A stretch of 64,000 bases of DNA from Nereocystis luetkeana (lineage: Eukaryota; Sar; Phaeophyceae; Laminariales; Laminariaceae), in contig JARUPZ010000027.1 in assembly GCA_031213475.1 (NCBI GenBank), positions 868,001-932,000 of the forward strand. The letters run 5' to 3'. Under the pieces are notes generated by a model, which worked only from the letters and a program-made list of their open reading frames with translations, did not search any database and was not told the DNA's origin. This document shows positions 42,979 to 54,200 of this stretch, piece after piece. The position numbers and the translations under genes were made by a program. Position 1 is the stretch's first letter; each line of letters starts with the position of its first letter.

Positions 42979-43473
42979 CCTGAGTTCTTCCCTGCTTCAT
43001 TCGATGCCCACGAAGAGAGCCGCCCGAAACGAGAACTTGCCCACCAGGGGGCACCGAAGCTTTTGTGGCCTTGATATTATTCGAAGAAGCATGGAAACCT
43101 GAGCAATTGCCGGTGGGGCACTCTAAAACCAAGTATTTTTTTTATTTGACTTGCCGAGGTTGGAAAAGGGTTTCCATGGGAAAATAGAACGTTCGTAGGC
43201 AGGGGCGGCTGTGGGTTTCTGTGACTACGCGACAAACCTCGTTCAGGCCCAGAGGTCCCTTCCGCAGCCCCAGGCCCAGCCACAGGATCAAACTTTGTAG
43301 TCTCGACTACGGAACGTGAACCGGTATAACAGAGCAAAGCGCTCAAGAACGGTGATATCGCCTCGAAAGCGTTGTGGGTGATAGACAGCGCTGTCCTTTG
43401 TCGACATTCGATTCAAAGTTTTTTAGCGTCTGATCGATTGCCCTCTTCATAAGAGGGTGCAGGAGCTTCAAGC
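42979..43473. promoter_or_regulatory. Divergent intergenic region between Abi (-) and leader exon (+)
   Basis: About 495 bp separate the Abi start codon and the plus-strand leader ATG, so both promoters and 5' untranslated regions must lie here if both starts are right. No TATA box is obvious. A (T)9 run at 43136-43144 and CCAGGCCCAGCC near 43262 are the only composition features. Confidence 0.45.
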
Positions 43474-43624
43474 ATGCGGCGGATAGCTGGCCGAAGATCC
43501 ATTGCGCCCGCCGTCTTGATCTCCTGGGTGGCCATCATCCGCGCTCATGGTGCTTATGCTTTTCTCCCCGGTACGCAGAGCGCCGCTGGGTTGTTTCGAG
43601 CTCCCCCTCTTCGGTCGTCGTCAC
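43474..43624 (+). CDS. First exon with bipartite plastid-targeting leader; probable 5' end of the ABC transporter gene
   Basis: ATG at 43474 opens a frame with a basic start (MRRIAGRR), a hydrophobic core (APAVLISWVAII) and HGAYA-FLP, followed by an acid-free stretch, GTQSAAGLFRAPPLRSSS. This is the signal-peptide plus transit-peptide layout of nuclear-encoded plastid proteins in stramenopiles, with Phe just after the cleavage site as in the ASAFAP motif. A good donor (TCAC|GTGAGT) ends the exon after 50 codons plus one base. Nothing else on this strand before 51259 is clearly coding. The next clear plus-strand exons are the ABC transporter's, so this is the best candidate for its first exon. 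The joining is inferred, not shown. Confidence 0.6.
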
Positions 43625-44008
43625 GTGAGTCGAAGATGAACCAGCTTTCTGTTTTGCCACCACGTGTGAAGATGTACAGCAGTGGAAGCAATCACCTACT
43701 ACTGTTTCTTCAATGCTGGTGTTTCTGCACCGTCGTTGGTGTTGGACAACAGGCAAGGCTCGGCTCGCGTGCTGTCCCGGCAGACTCGGGAGGGTGCCAA
43801 TTTTACCGCTCTCGTGGAAGATATACGTACTACTGACTGAGTGTTTGTAGTGCAGTACTCAACTTGTCGCAACCTCGTGCCGTTCACGTACTGCTGTACT
43901 GCACGTACGTACGTCCCTGTCACTGCTGCTTGCCGCAATGCCGCAATCGTCAAATTCTCGTTTCAACCATGGGCGAGGTACCTCGTACTGGCTGTATGAT
44001 GCATGCAC

Positions 44009-44130
44009 TATTTACGGGGGACCATAGTTAATACTGGTACGAGTAGGACCTATGGTAAACACAAAAACCCATTCATGTACCTATTTTACATGACAACATT
44101 TGGTTCTATTTAGTATGGACCGCCGTAATA
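44009..44130. mobile_element. Palindromic MITE, family 1, copy 9
   Basis: TTTACGGGGGACCATAGTTA left, TATGGACCGCCGTAATA right. A 13-bp insertion (CTGGTACGAGTAG-like) interrupts the left arm, and the core is more diverged than in other copies. Confidence 0.7.
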
Positions 44131-44329
44131 TTAATATTAATACTCGTATGGTACAACTGCCCGGGTGCGTAGAGGGCCGAGGAGCTTCAGTCCACACGCG
44201 AGAACGCGATCAACAACAACTATTACAGCAGTAATTGGAGGTATCATAATGAGAACTTGACCTCACAATATGCCTAATCGTACGAGTATGGTAAACCATG
44301 ATGTGTAGGGCTGTTTTTAATGCGGTTCG

Positions 44330-45300
44330 ATTTCGAGCCCCAGATTTGCATTTTTCGATCTAAAAAATGATTGACCCTGCTTAGGCCACTTCTTGTGCAG
44401 TCGGAAACTAGGATTGAAAAAGCCGGTTTCCGATCGGTTATTTTTCCGACTGGATTGCGAATAGCTACCCTTCTTATCGTCCGTCGGATCGAATATACAG
44501 ATTTTGTGTTTTTTCTGGACACCAGGAGACTCTTGATGCAAGTGAGTGAGTGTAGCGTGACCCCTGCTGTAGCACCGAGAAAAAAGGGTACGGTAGACGA
44601 AGTCGGTTCCAAACTGCTTCGCCGTAATGCTCGTGGGGTGAGAGGGGTCTTCATCCTCCAGCACCTGCACCCAACCACACATACATGCTCATGTCTCGCT
44701 TCTTCCTCGAGCAGCGTGTGAGCTTCACACGCGGGGCGTTCTCCTCTATCTCGTCCTCGAGGCCATCAAGACGCTGGGTTTATTCGACAGTCGCCAAAGC
44801 TACAGCGAGCGCAGCAGTTTGTTGGCAAAACATAATAATCGATACCGCACACTGCGGCCACCGGGTGCTGTTACGTGCTGCTGACGGGCATAGATGAGGA
44901 TATATCACGCTGACTCGAGCCGAGCAGCAGCAGAAGTGACAGCAGCCAAGCCAGCGTCGCCGGTGTTGCGGTGTGGGGTTGTGCCGTATGTCGTGTTGTT
45001 GGGTGGGTGTGTGATACTCGTACAAGTATGCGGCTGGACTTTCTAAAATTTCCGATGCACGAATCCGACTGATGAGTTGGATCGGAAATCTCAGTTTTTT
45101 CGACTGTCTGGTCCAGTTGGAAATCATAATCGTTTTTTTTTAATTGAAAAGGCGCTTTTCCGACTGCATAAGATTTTCCTTTTTTTGTCTCCAATCGGAA
45201 ACCGGATTTTTCAATCCTAGTTTCCGACTGTATAAGAAGTGGCCTTAGGCAGTCCAAATACGAAAATCCGACCGTTTTTTCTCGATTTGAAAATCCGATG
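44330..45300. mobile_element. Candidate 0.9-kb element with about 70-bp terminal inverted repeats
   Basis: The left segment TTAGGCCACTTCTTGTGCAG, TCGGAAACTAGGATTGAAAA, AGCCGGTTTCCGAT (44378-44440) is matched in inverted form on the right by ATCGGAAACCGGATTTTTCA, ATCCTAGTTTCCGACTGTAT, AAGAAGTGGCCTTAG (45194-45248). Further TCCGAC/GTCGGA words lie just inside and outside the arms. The interior, about 750 bp, has no recognisable transposase, so this would be a non-autonomous DNA element. Confidence 0.6.
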
Positions 45301-46139
45301 ACTCAAGTCGTCGGGTTTTGGCCCAAAATCCGACGACCTGGGTCATCAGGTTTTCAAATCGAAAACTGGCATACTCTCTAAATTCAAGATGTTATCCATG
45401 ACAGCAAACAGCAGCAGAACGATCGATGAGCTGGATGGTGACACAGCTGTATAGCAACGTTGCTTCGAGCCCGGCGCTCGGGCGGCGGGCGGCCCGTCCC
45501 TCAGTGGCTAGACTACAGTCGCCTGGCACGGGCTCTCGGGCCTAGATACCAAGAGAAGCGCACTCGGCACGCACCTCTCGGTGGATACGTACGAGTACTC
45601 ATAGACTACTCTGCTGTACAGCAGCAGCAACAAGTCAGTCACAAAATGGAACACAAAATACCAAGACAGGTTGGCTCTAGCGTCCTCGTCACGTCTCTTT
45701 GCCGCCAGATTAATAGGCGTTCAGCCTTGGATCGGACGCTTGGGTCCTACGCGCAGGGCAGCGCACCCAGCGCGTCTCTTCGCGGCGCCAAACCACAAAA
45801 ACAGCAGTTGGTCTCGGCGTTTGCTCGAATCTCCACACACATATAAAATTCATCTGATTTTCCGCATAGGAAGACTGTTTCGATTTGCCAACTTCAAATC
45901 TCAAAATGCGATCGGGTCGAAATCTGAAGCTCAAAAATCGAACCGCATAGGAAACGGCCTGATGCCGTGAATGCGGAATGTTTGTTTTTTTCTTGTCTCT
46001 CCTTGCGCGCAACCTTGAGAAAGAGGAAAGCTGTGACAGCTGTAACCCCACCCCATACATCGTAGGCAGGCCGCAGCCCCTTGCGAACCCAACACATGGG
46101 AGGACTGGACTTCACCTTCACCGTTTCTGTCTCGTTCCT

Positions 46140-46250
46140 GTTACGGGGGACCATAATAAATGGGACCTACGATACACACGAAAACCTATATATTTACATT
46201 TTTTTACTAACAATATTTGGTCCTATTTACTAAGGTTCCCCGTAGTAATA
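46140..46250. mobile_element. Palindromic MITE, family 1, copy 10
   Basis: TTACGGGGGACCATAATAAA left, ACTAAGGTTCCCCGTAGTAA right. More diverged than copies 5-7. Confidence 0.72.
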
Positions 46251-46647
46251 ACTCTCGTATTCGTACGTACAATTTACCAGGTACCAGGTATTAACTATAA
46301 AAATCGCGTCAAGTACGAATCATGGAGGGACGGTGGCATTCCGTGTACACCTATAGTGACGAACCTGCAATCCGAACAACTGCCCTTCTTGTTGAGGCAA
46401 TGCCATCAGAAGCGTCTGTTTGTGATTCTATCAACAGTAGTTAGTTCATGAAGCGTATATAGCGGCGCATCGACACACGCGATTTACTGTAGCACTCTCG
46501 ACAGTGTAAAAGTGTTGTCCCAAGCATCTGCGGCCTGCCCGTGTCGAAGCTGTCAACTTTAAGGATGCCTCCTTCCTCGCTTGGCCCGCTTCCCCCCTTA
46601 ACTTCCCCGTCTCTGTCCGTGTACACTGGCTGTCTAGCTGCAATATA

Positions 46648-46756
46648 TTATTACGGGGGGCCATAGTTAACAGGACCAAATATTGTTAGTAAAAATGGTC
46701 AAATGTATAGGTTTTTATGGACACCATAGGTCCTGTTAACTAGGGTCCCCCGTAAT
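46648..46756. mobile_element. Palindromic MITE, family 1, copy 11
   Basis: ATTACGGGGGGCCATAGTTA left, AACTAGGGTCCCCCGTAATA right. The core orientation is that of copies 1 and 3 (AATATTGTTAGTAAAAAT). Confidence 0.78.
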
Positions 46757-46805
46757 AGTACAAACTACTTCCCTGTGTCGCATGTTGGCATCATATGTAT
46801 TTTTT

Positions 46806-46856
46806 AATATATATATATATATATATATAATATATATATATATATTTTTTTTTTTT
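46806..46856. repeat. (AT)n dinucleotide run followed by T-run
   Basis: TAATATATATATATATATAT followed by a second AT run, then (T)12. Confidence 0.9.
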
Positions 46857-47100
46857 CCATCCCATTCATTATCTTCGCACATCTTCTTCTCTCTCTCCTT
46901 CCAACTCGTAACTCAGATCCGGGGTCACATAGCAGGCCCTTCTCCCCCCTTCCCGCTACGGTACGTGCCTTCAATTTTTATCGCGAGAAGATTTCAGCCT
47001 TTTCTTCCCTCGTCGACTCGCATCGAATTGTGCCTACCCACGCTGCAAGGCGCTCTCAACAATTGAATCCCTTTTTTTATTTTTGCAAATAAAGTCAAAG

Positions 47101-47180
47101 TCCGACCCTCCTAGGGCTCGAACCCAGGACTCAAACAAGTAGAATTCGAGGTTAACCACTTGAACCACCGGGGCGACCGG
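47101..47180 (-). ncRNA. tRNA-like sequence with pol III A- and B-box words; possible pseudo-tRNA or SINE head
   Basis: On the minus strand it reads GGTCGCCCCGGTGGTTCAAG, TGGTTAACC, ... CTGGGTTCGAGCCCTAG, GAGGGTCGGAC. GGTTCGAGCCC is a good B box inside a 5-bp T-stem, and the GGTGGTTCAAGTGGTTAACC region resembles a D-arm/A box. The anticodon stem can be drawn only with an irregular loop, and the acceptor stem has mismatches, so a functional tRNA is doubtful. Confidence 0.35.
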
Positions 47181-47229
47181 CTATATATACGTAGTTGTCA
47201 CGCAGCTCCGTTCTACGGGGACTTTTTCA

Positions 47230-47960
47230 CCGGGCTACAAGTCGCATAGGATCTAGCGGGAGCCCTGCGAGCTTCGGCTTCGTCTACTCTCTGTCCCTTT
47301 TCCCAGCGTGGCTAGACTCTCTTCCCTAACCTCGCCAGGCGAGAGGGGCAGCCAGCTGGCGAAACCGAGGCTCGCGGGGCTGCGTGGCTTAGCGCTCGAA
47401 CGGCAGCCCTGCGAGCCAGGGCTGTTTGCGCAGTGTCTCCCTCTCGGGTTGCGTGGTTGGGCGTTCTCTCCCACCGCGCCGAGCGCGAGGGGTTGACCTC
47501 GGACGGAACCGAGGCTCGCAGGGCTGCCGTTTGCGTCGGCGGCTTGGTCCGCAGTCTCTCCCTCTGGGCGGACGTAGTTGGACGCGCGGAATACACCCCT
47601 GCGAGCCCCGGCTTCTTCCTCAGTCGCAGTTTGTCTCTCTCGTGTCGCGGTCGGACGCTTTCTCCAACCGCGCCCCGGCGAGAGGGGGGGACTCCGGACG
47701 ACACCGAGGCTTGCAGGGCTGCCGTTCGCGCCGTCGGCTCCGCCCGCAGTCTCTCTCTGTCTCTTGGCGGACGCAGTTGGACGCACGAACTTCAGTCCGG
47801 CGAGCCTCGGCTTTCTCCGTAGCCTGTCCCTCTCGCACGGCGCGGTTGAACGCTCTTTCTCAAACCGCGCCGCCGCGGCGAGAGAGGGAGACTGCGAACA
47901 AAACCGAAACCCGCAAGGCTCTGCGTCATACCGCGCCCGCCGAGAGGGGGGCCTAGTCGT
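47230..47960. repeat. GC-rich degenerate tandem repeat
   Basis: Blocks of the type CCCTGCGAGC..GGCTT, GTCTCTCCCTCTCG, TTGGGCGTTCTCTCCCACCG and CGAGAGGGG recur about five to six times with a period near 120-140 bp. The repetition gives long frames on both strands with recurring peptides such as NGSPASLG. The regular repeats and lack of any domain make a real protein unlikely. Confidence 0.6.
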
Positions 47961-48526
47961 GAATAAGCGGGTTACCTATACCTCATACCCACTCCTGAAC
48001 TGAGCAGAAGCTTGAGGGAGCCCGGGGGCAGCGTTGCGGCACACCCGGGTTGGTAAATGGACCCATATATACGTATTTATATTAAAAAAACAAAGTGCAG
48101 AGTTTAGTTCGTTTTGGTTTGTCGTTTTCCCTCATTGCCTTGTATTCGACGGTTACATGCGTACAGCAGTCTATTCTAACGAAAGTAGGCATGCCTACAC
48201 AGTAAACCCGGGGAGGGGTCGGGATGTACCAGATTGATTGATGCCGATGCTGTATCATCAGTCTCCGGTGATACTCGTAGCCCCCTCGTGCCATGGTACG
48301 AACGAAAATTATAGGGAACAGCGGCAGCACTAGGATGCGTCCCGCTGGTGCGTGGCTGTTATTGTTGTTCGGAAACCCGTTCAAACCGATAGTACCGAAT
48401 TATTACTCGCAGCTTGTACAACATCGAGTTTCGAACAAGGTGTGCGATCTCACAGCTGACTTTTCGCCACTCTCACTACCGTCAGCCACTGTACTTTATT
48501 CCTATCATAAATTACACCATCCTCAG

Positions 48527-48762
48527 GCGTTTCCTGCGCGCAAGGCCTTACTATGGCGCGCACCAGAAATAGCAGTGGCTCCGGGTTTTCATGCCTTCGC
48601 GATCGGCGTTTTTGGCGAAGAATAAAAAAGGGGGACGGGGCTGCGGAGATTCGGCCTCTGCGAGCCGCCTCAGGGGGGAGTGCAGAAGTACTTGTGACAG
48701 GAGGCGTGTTTCGGGAGGGGACGGAGCGAGATATAAACGGGGAGAGTGACATGGGTTTCGAG
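48527..48762 (+). CDS. Candidate second exon of the plastid-leader/ABC transporter gene
   Basis: It follows an acceptor-like CCTCAG and ends at GAG|GTGGGT. Starting with two bases, it fits the one-base phase left by the 43474-43624 exon, and it ends in phase 0, as the ABC exon at 51259 needs. It would encode about 78 residues of basic, Ser/Gly-rich linker (RRFWRRIKKGDGAAEIRP ... INGESDMGFE) with no domain. The frame also reads open upstream of the acceptor, so this is phase-consistent but weak evidence. Confidence 0.3.
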
Positions 48763-49679
48763 GTGGGTTCTGGATATCGCAAAACGTGCTCGATGGGGGC
48801 GTTACTCGGGAGGTCGGGAGATGAACGGGATTGGAGCGGTTGACACGGCGCTTTGCTTTTGTTTTTTTTTTCGTGATCGTTATGGCTCCTGCACATTAGC
48901 ATTGGTATATTTTTGACTATCGACCACTTAGTGCGATATAAGTTGGGCTGAGTGCCTCATTGTGCGTGCTTTGACTTCGTTTTGAATGTCGTTCATGTAG
49001 GGGTAAGGTAGTAGGTAGTTGGTTGTGACATGCCCGTTTCACGCGGTGCATAGTCACTATGTATAGACCGTGGAATTCCCGACGACAACTTACCATAAAA
49101 CGGTACAGTTACAGCCGCCGCGTGTTTGCTCGGTTGTCAGCCATCGCCGGGAGCTGCTCTTTCTCTCTCTCCACACTCGCTGCTGTGCTGCTCACGAAAC
49201 TGCTCGGTGAAATATCCTGGATGAAACCCCTCAGTGAAAGCGCTCGCTAGATGAAACTGCTGAATGAGACCGCCGCGCACTCTGCCGTTGCCGAAGCTGG
49301 TCGCGGGAGCACAGCTGTTAGTTGCCTGGTATGATGATGTCAGTTCGTGCTGCTGCTTCCGCTGCCCAACCTGCCACGGCCGCCTCCTCTCGCCACCGCC
49401 GCCGGCGCCACCACCGCCGCTGCCGCCGCACCCTGTCTTTATTCATTGTCGACGTCGTCAACATCACTGAGAGCTTTCCCACCGCCTGACCGTGAATGTT
49501 GTCGCTTGCATCCTTACCCTTACTCTTGGCCTTTGTCGGTGCGCGCGTGTTGCGGCGTGTGTAGGTGTCACCATGGAAATCGTTCGGAAACTTCCGAAGA
49601 CACGTCGGGCAGACGTTCCGCGAAGGGCGTCAAGTGAGTTCAGTCGCCCCCCCCAAACACTGCTATTGATCGCTATGAT

Positions 49680-49780
49680 ACTGCTATGATACTGCTGCTG
49701 CTACTGCTGCTACTGCTGCTGCCACTAGTTCTATTACCACCGCTGCTGCCTCTATTGATATGCGCTTGTACCGCTTGTAC
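49680..49780 (+). repeat. Short CTGCTACTG triplet run
   Basis: Compound CTG/CTA triplets, about 100 bp, like the SOD intron-5 array. Confidence 0.75.
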
Positions 49781-49986
49781 CCCTATTCATGCTTCTACTG
49801 CAAACCTGATCCCAGTGATGTCTCAAGAGACGTGGGTGCACTTGTTTAGATCTCCGTTTGAAGAGCATTCTATACCTGGTAGTATTGTACGACCTGCAGC
49901 CCGGAGTCCAGATGCGTCGAAACCAGACCCCCCCCCCCCCCCGAACACCGAACACCAGAAAACAAATAAATGTATTTGCTGCTGCC

Positions 49987-50212
49987 ATACATGTGCAAGA
50001 AAGCCCGCCTCACAGGCGGTTCAGAGTAGGATGCAGCTCACCCTTCATGTGGCTCGCCGCACAACTCACGGCGCTCCGCGCTCGGTGTGAGCAAGCAATT
50101 CTCCGCCTGGTTGGTGAAAGCCCGACGTGCTCCGTCCCGACGTTGTAGGGATGCGAGGGTCTATGGTCATACGACTACGGCCATGCATGGTATGAGCACA
50201 CTTCCCTCCCCC
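49987..50212 (+). mobile_element. Poly-C-tailed SINE-like repeat, copy 4
   Basis: Contains AGGATGCAGCTCACCCTTCA, CGACGTTGTAGGGATGCGAG, GTCTATGGTCATACGACTAC and a decayed C-rich end, GAGCACACTTCCCTCCCCCC. Confidence 0.7.
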
Positions 50213-51258
50213 CTCTAGGGTTACCGTGCCTTGCGGTAGATGTCCGATATTCCTGATCTATTATTCTGTAGCTTTGGGTGGGTGCACTAGCGCGTAAACG
50301 GCTGTGCTGTGACTTTCGTTCACTTTCTTGCGACGTACGCGGCTTGGCTGGTGTTAGAACAGTCGACGCGTTAGGGCGACTGTCCTGAAGCAGAGACTTT
50401 TGTTTGAGAGGCATGCCGCCTGCGTGCGCATGGAAAACCAGATGCCGCGGGCGGTGCGGAGCAGAATATGTCGACACGCGGCCCAAGGGCGTGGTGCGCA
50501 TGGCTCTACCCAGGGCACGCGCAGAGCTTCATCAGGCTCCAGTCCAGCTTCTTCACGCAAGCCGCGCAGGTAGCCGCTCGTGGGTAGTTTTCCAGCTCTT
50601 GAGCTGAGTCTATCGGAGGGTCGTGAATATACTGTAGCCTCCGAGACTCTTGACCGCAAGAGACAGAAGGCGAGTAGACAAAGCGTCCAGTACCGCTGCA
50701 TGTACCTTTGCTTAGTACCTGCCCCCACTCATGCATCACGACCGTGAGCGAGGTCGTTGAGGAAAATGACCCCGAGGCTGACGAGAAACAAGCCGAAAAC
50801 CACTGTCAGACACGAACGGCGCGCTCCCGTTCTCCTCTCCTCTGTTCGTCGCTCTTTCGCTGCCGCCCCGCGCGATTTACGCCCGGGCTTCGCGCACGGC
50901 GTAACTCTTCCTCCTGAACGGGTCCTGATCCTGCTGCAAGCATAACCCTAACTCTATTCTAACTACTTTATAGTACACCGTAGTTTTGGCCTACAGAAGA
51001 ACGGTGACAATGCCGTAGTAGTACCGTGTTAATGTGTAAACAGTTTCTGAGGTAAAAAAGTTGTGAGACCGACACCTCTCCCCCCCCTCCACCATCCGAA
51101 TCTGCCATCGAACTCCAATTATCCAACTCCAATCATCCATCCACCTCCTGCCATCTCAACTCTACCATGGAACTCCAATCATCCTTCGAACTCCAACCAT
51201 CCCAACCCTACCCATCGCACTCCAACCTTCCAACTCTACCCATCCCGCCGGTGCGCAG

Positions 51259-54200
51259 ACGAAAAGTAACAAGGGCGAGTGGCGATACATGGCGAACCTC
51301 GCGAGATCTCAGAGAGGTATGTTGACGGCGAGCCTGGTGGCGCTTGTGCTGGCCGCGATGTGCGAGGTGGCGGTCCCTCATTACTCTTCGAGGGCTCTCA
51401 ACGCTGCCGTCTTCGCGCAGAACCGTACCGTGAGTTACCCTGGTATACGCGTACTATGAATAGGCATACTGCAGCAGACGTACCATTATTTACGGCGGGG
51501 CCTATTAAATAGGGGACCTACGGTGCACACAAAAAACAATATATTTCGTTGTTTTTACTGACACTATTTGGTCCTATTTACTGTGGTCCCCCGTAGTAGT
51601 AGACTACTCTGTGCGACCTTGGTTGTTGACTACACCAATACGCAGGCGCTTAGTTGCGGTATGGAGCTATCTATGCACCAGCACACCGTTACAGCGGGCC
51701 ACTAAACGGTACCAGGTACACAGCAGTAGACCGTAGCATCGTTTTATTAGAAAAACTGTACTGTAGAGTATACACAGGGTCAACGGTATCTATCGAGCCA
51801 CAGCAGTACCGCTAGTTTAGTATAGGAGTGTCGAGGAACAGCATACAGTATAGAGTAGTCCCTTCAATCCCGAGCTACCGCAGTAGTTTACCGCAGCAGT
51901 AAAACACCGTCTAAATTGACGGTTACACCGCAGCTGATTGTGCCGCCGCATGTCCGTTTGCCGTGACACCCCGCACGGAGGCTTTCATGAAACATATATT
52001 TATATATATATATATATATAATATGTATATACAAGGCGCTTCGCTCCGCGGGCGGCCTACGCCGCCCGCTACGCTCGCTCTGGAAGGAAAAAAGTACATC
52101 AAATTATGCGAAGTGACAGAGGTCCACGATTGAGTTTAGGTCGTAATTGCAAACCGGCGACTTGATAATGCCAAGAGTCCCGCCGCCATGCTTCAGGAAA
52201 AAACAGCTCCGACGCCAGCTCGAATGCCACATATGCGCTTCGCGTCGCGGATGTCGTACGTACGTACATACCCCAGGTAGGATACTGCTGTCTGTACTTA
52301 TTTTATTCTTTCGATATACTCTTATGTCTGTACTCTTATGTAGGAAGAAGGCGAAAGCACAGCACGGCACAGCAGCAAAAAAAATGAAAATGAAACCGAA
52401 AACTCGGAAAGGGAAAAAAAATCCCCGTCCCCTCTCGTGTAATAATTTTCTGCCTGATGGGAACACCTTGCACCCGGTCGAAAAGAAGAAAAGAAAAAAA
52501 CGCACAGAAGAGCTTCTCTCTCAGCCTCGAACGCCGTTTGCCCCTCTCGCGACCACCTCGCTACCGATTCGGTCCGGGTAAAGCTTACATCACTCTCTGC
52601 CACAATCAGCCCCGTCGCCCGCCTCGCGTGAAGCCCGGTGCTCACCGTGGCCGTCGTTCGCCAGCTCGATAACGTTGGTGTTCAAACTGCACACCTCCTT
52701 CTTTCAACTTCAGCGTGGTCGCAAAAATAAGCACCGCTTGAATAGTATCTTGCCCTCCTGAACGACCTTTATAAACTCGTACATACTCTATCAACAATCA
52801 TAAATCGAAGCCAGACAAAGCCCGTTCATGCATCCCTCGTGTCTCGAGGCACACGCGACGCCTAGGCACGAAAGCGGCGACCGCGCTCCTTGCAACCCCC
52901 CCTCTACCCGCCAGCACCCGCTGACACCCGCGATGGTGCCGGGTCCTCCCGCGATGCCGTGCTCGGAGAACACGCACGCACACGAAACGAAAGAAGAAAA
53001 AAGGAAGAAATGGCCGAGAAAACAAAGAACTGCTGGAAAGGTCCGGCAAGTAATGAAAGGAGGCGGTTTGGAAGTGGGAGCTCTGAGAGGCCAGGGATGC
53101 ACCAACCGAGCACGCTCAGGGGTTGTGATCTAAGTATGTAGTTCTATGTATACATATCCATGAGCGCCTGAGCGCCCCCCCCCCTGCCCCCCCCCCCCAC
53201 ACGCTCACCCCTTGACGTAAAAAAAATCCTCGATACACGGCTGCAGGAGTTCGGACGAAGCCTGGTGGGAATGGTTGCCTACAGTTTACTCGCGGCGGTT
53301 TTCACCGGTCTCCGGGGGGCGTGTTTTTGGCTAGCGGGGACGCACGTTGTGGCCAAAGTCAGGTGCGTTATGTTCTAGTTGCTGAGTTTGCTCGTATGAT
53401 ATATATGTCGCGAAACCCCGCTGTCTCTTTTCTCGGACGGGAAGGCCGACTCATAAAAAACGCTTTTTTGACGGTGGAAACCCATGAAACACACCCACGC
53501 GGGAAGTGTGTAACCGATGGGGTGCGGCGGTTGTGCATGTGCCTGCAAACTAGGAGGGTCGGCGCCGAACGATTATAGGATCAGGGCTAGCCTTGGAGGC
53601 TACCTGGTACATCGTTGCTAAACCTTGGTCGCCGATCAGTGGATTTTTTCTTCCAATTCTCGTAATGATGAATTTTAGTATGCAGTTTCGTTGAGCTCAG
53701 TAGAAGCCTGTGTTTTGTCGTAGCGATGGAGCTAGCGGGCGTCAGGTTGGGGCGGCATGCAGCAGGCGTGTGCGGTGCAAGTCGGCTCCCGAACCGGGAC
53801 GAGTTCCGCCGCCGCTTCTTCATGCCTGGTATACCTACCAGACGTTGCTTTCATTGCGGCGGACGGCGTAGCGGCGCGAGCTCTGGCTAGTGCTGTGTCT
53901 GGGGGTTATTAGTGACTCTCGCGAGTCTGCGCTTCGCTTCGCTCGGCAGAAGGCGTTTGTGTGAAGTTTTATAAAAAGGCGTTTCTGTGACGGTTTCGCC
54001 CAGTGGTTTAAAAATCGAGAGCCGTTCCGTTTCGCACCGCGTGTGGGTGGATCGACAATACCTGCTAGTGTTGTTGTGTGTGTTGTTTTTGTTGTTGTGC
54101 CGTTGTTTTCGTTATTTTTGTGTCGTTGTTTTTATCTCCTTGCGTGGAGGCGCTATTTCATCCATTTTCCGTCGGCATCTCGCCGGCTCTTTCCTTGTCG

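Noticed and set aside
44274-45257. Minus-strand open frames rich in Arg/Ser
   Set aside because: They lie in the arms of an inverted-repeat element, repeat the same peptides at both ends and show no domain.
50354-50728. A minus-strand frame with YLRGLREEAGLE, resembling a Nudix box
   Set aside because: The invariant spacing and upstream glycine/glutamate of a Nudix box are not present, and neighbouring exons could not be found. It looks like chance similarity.
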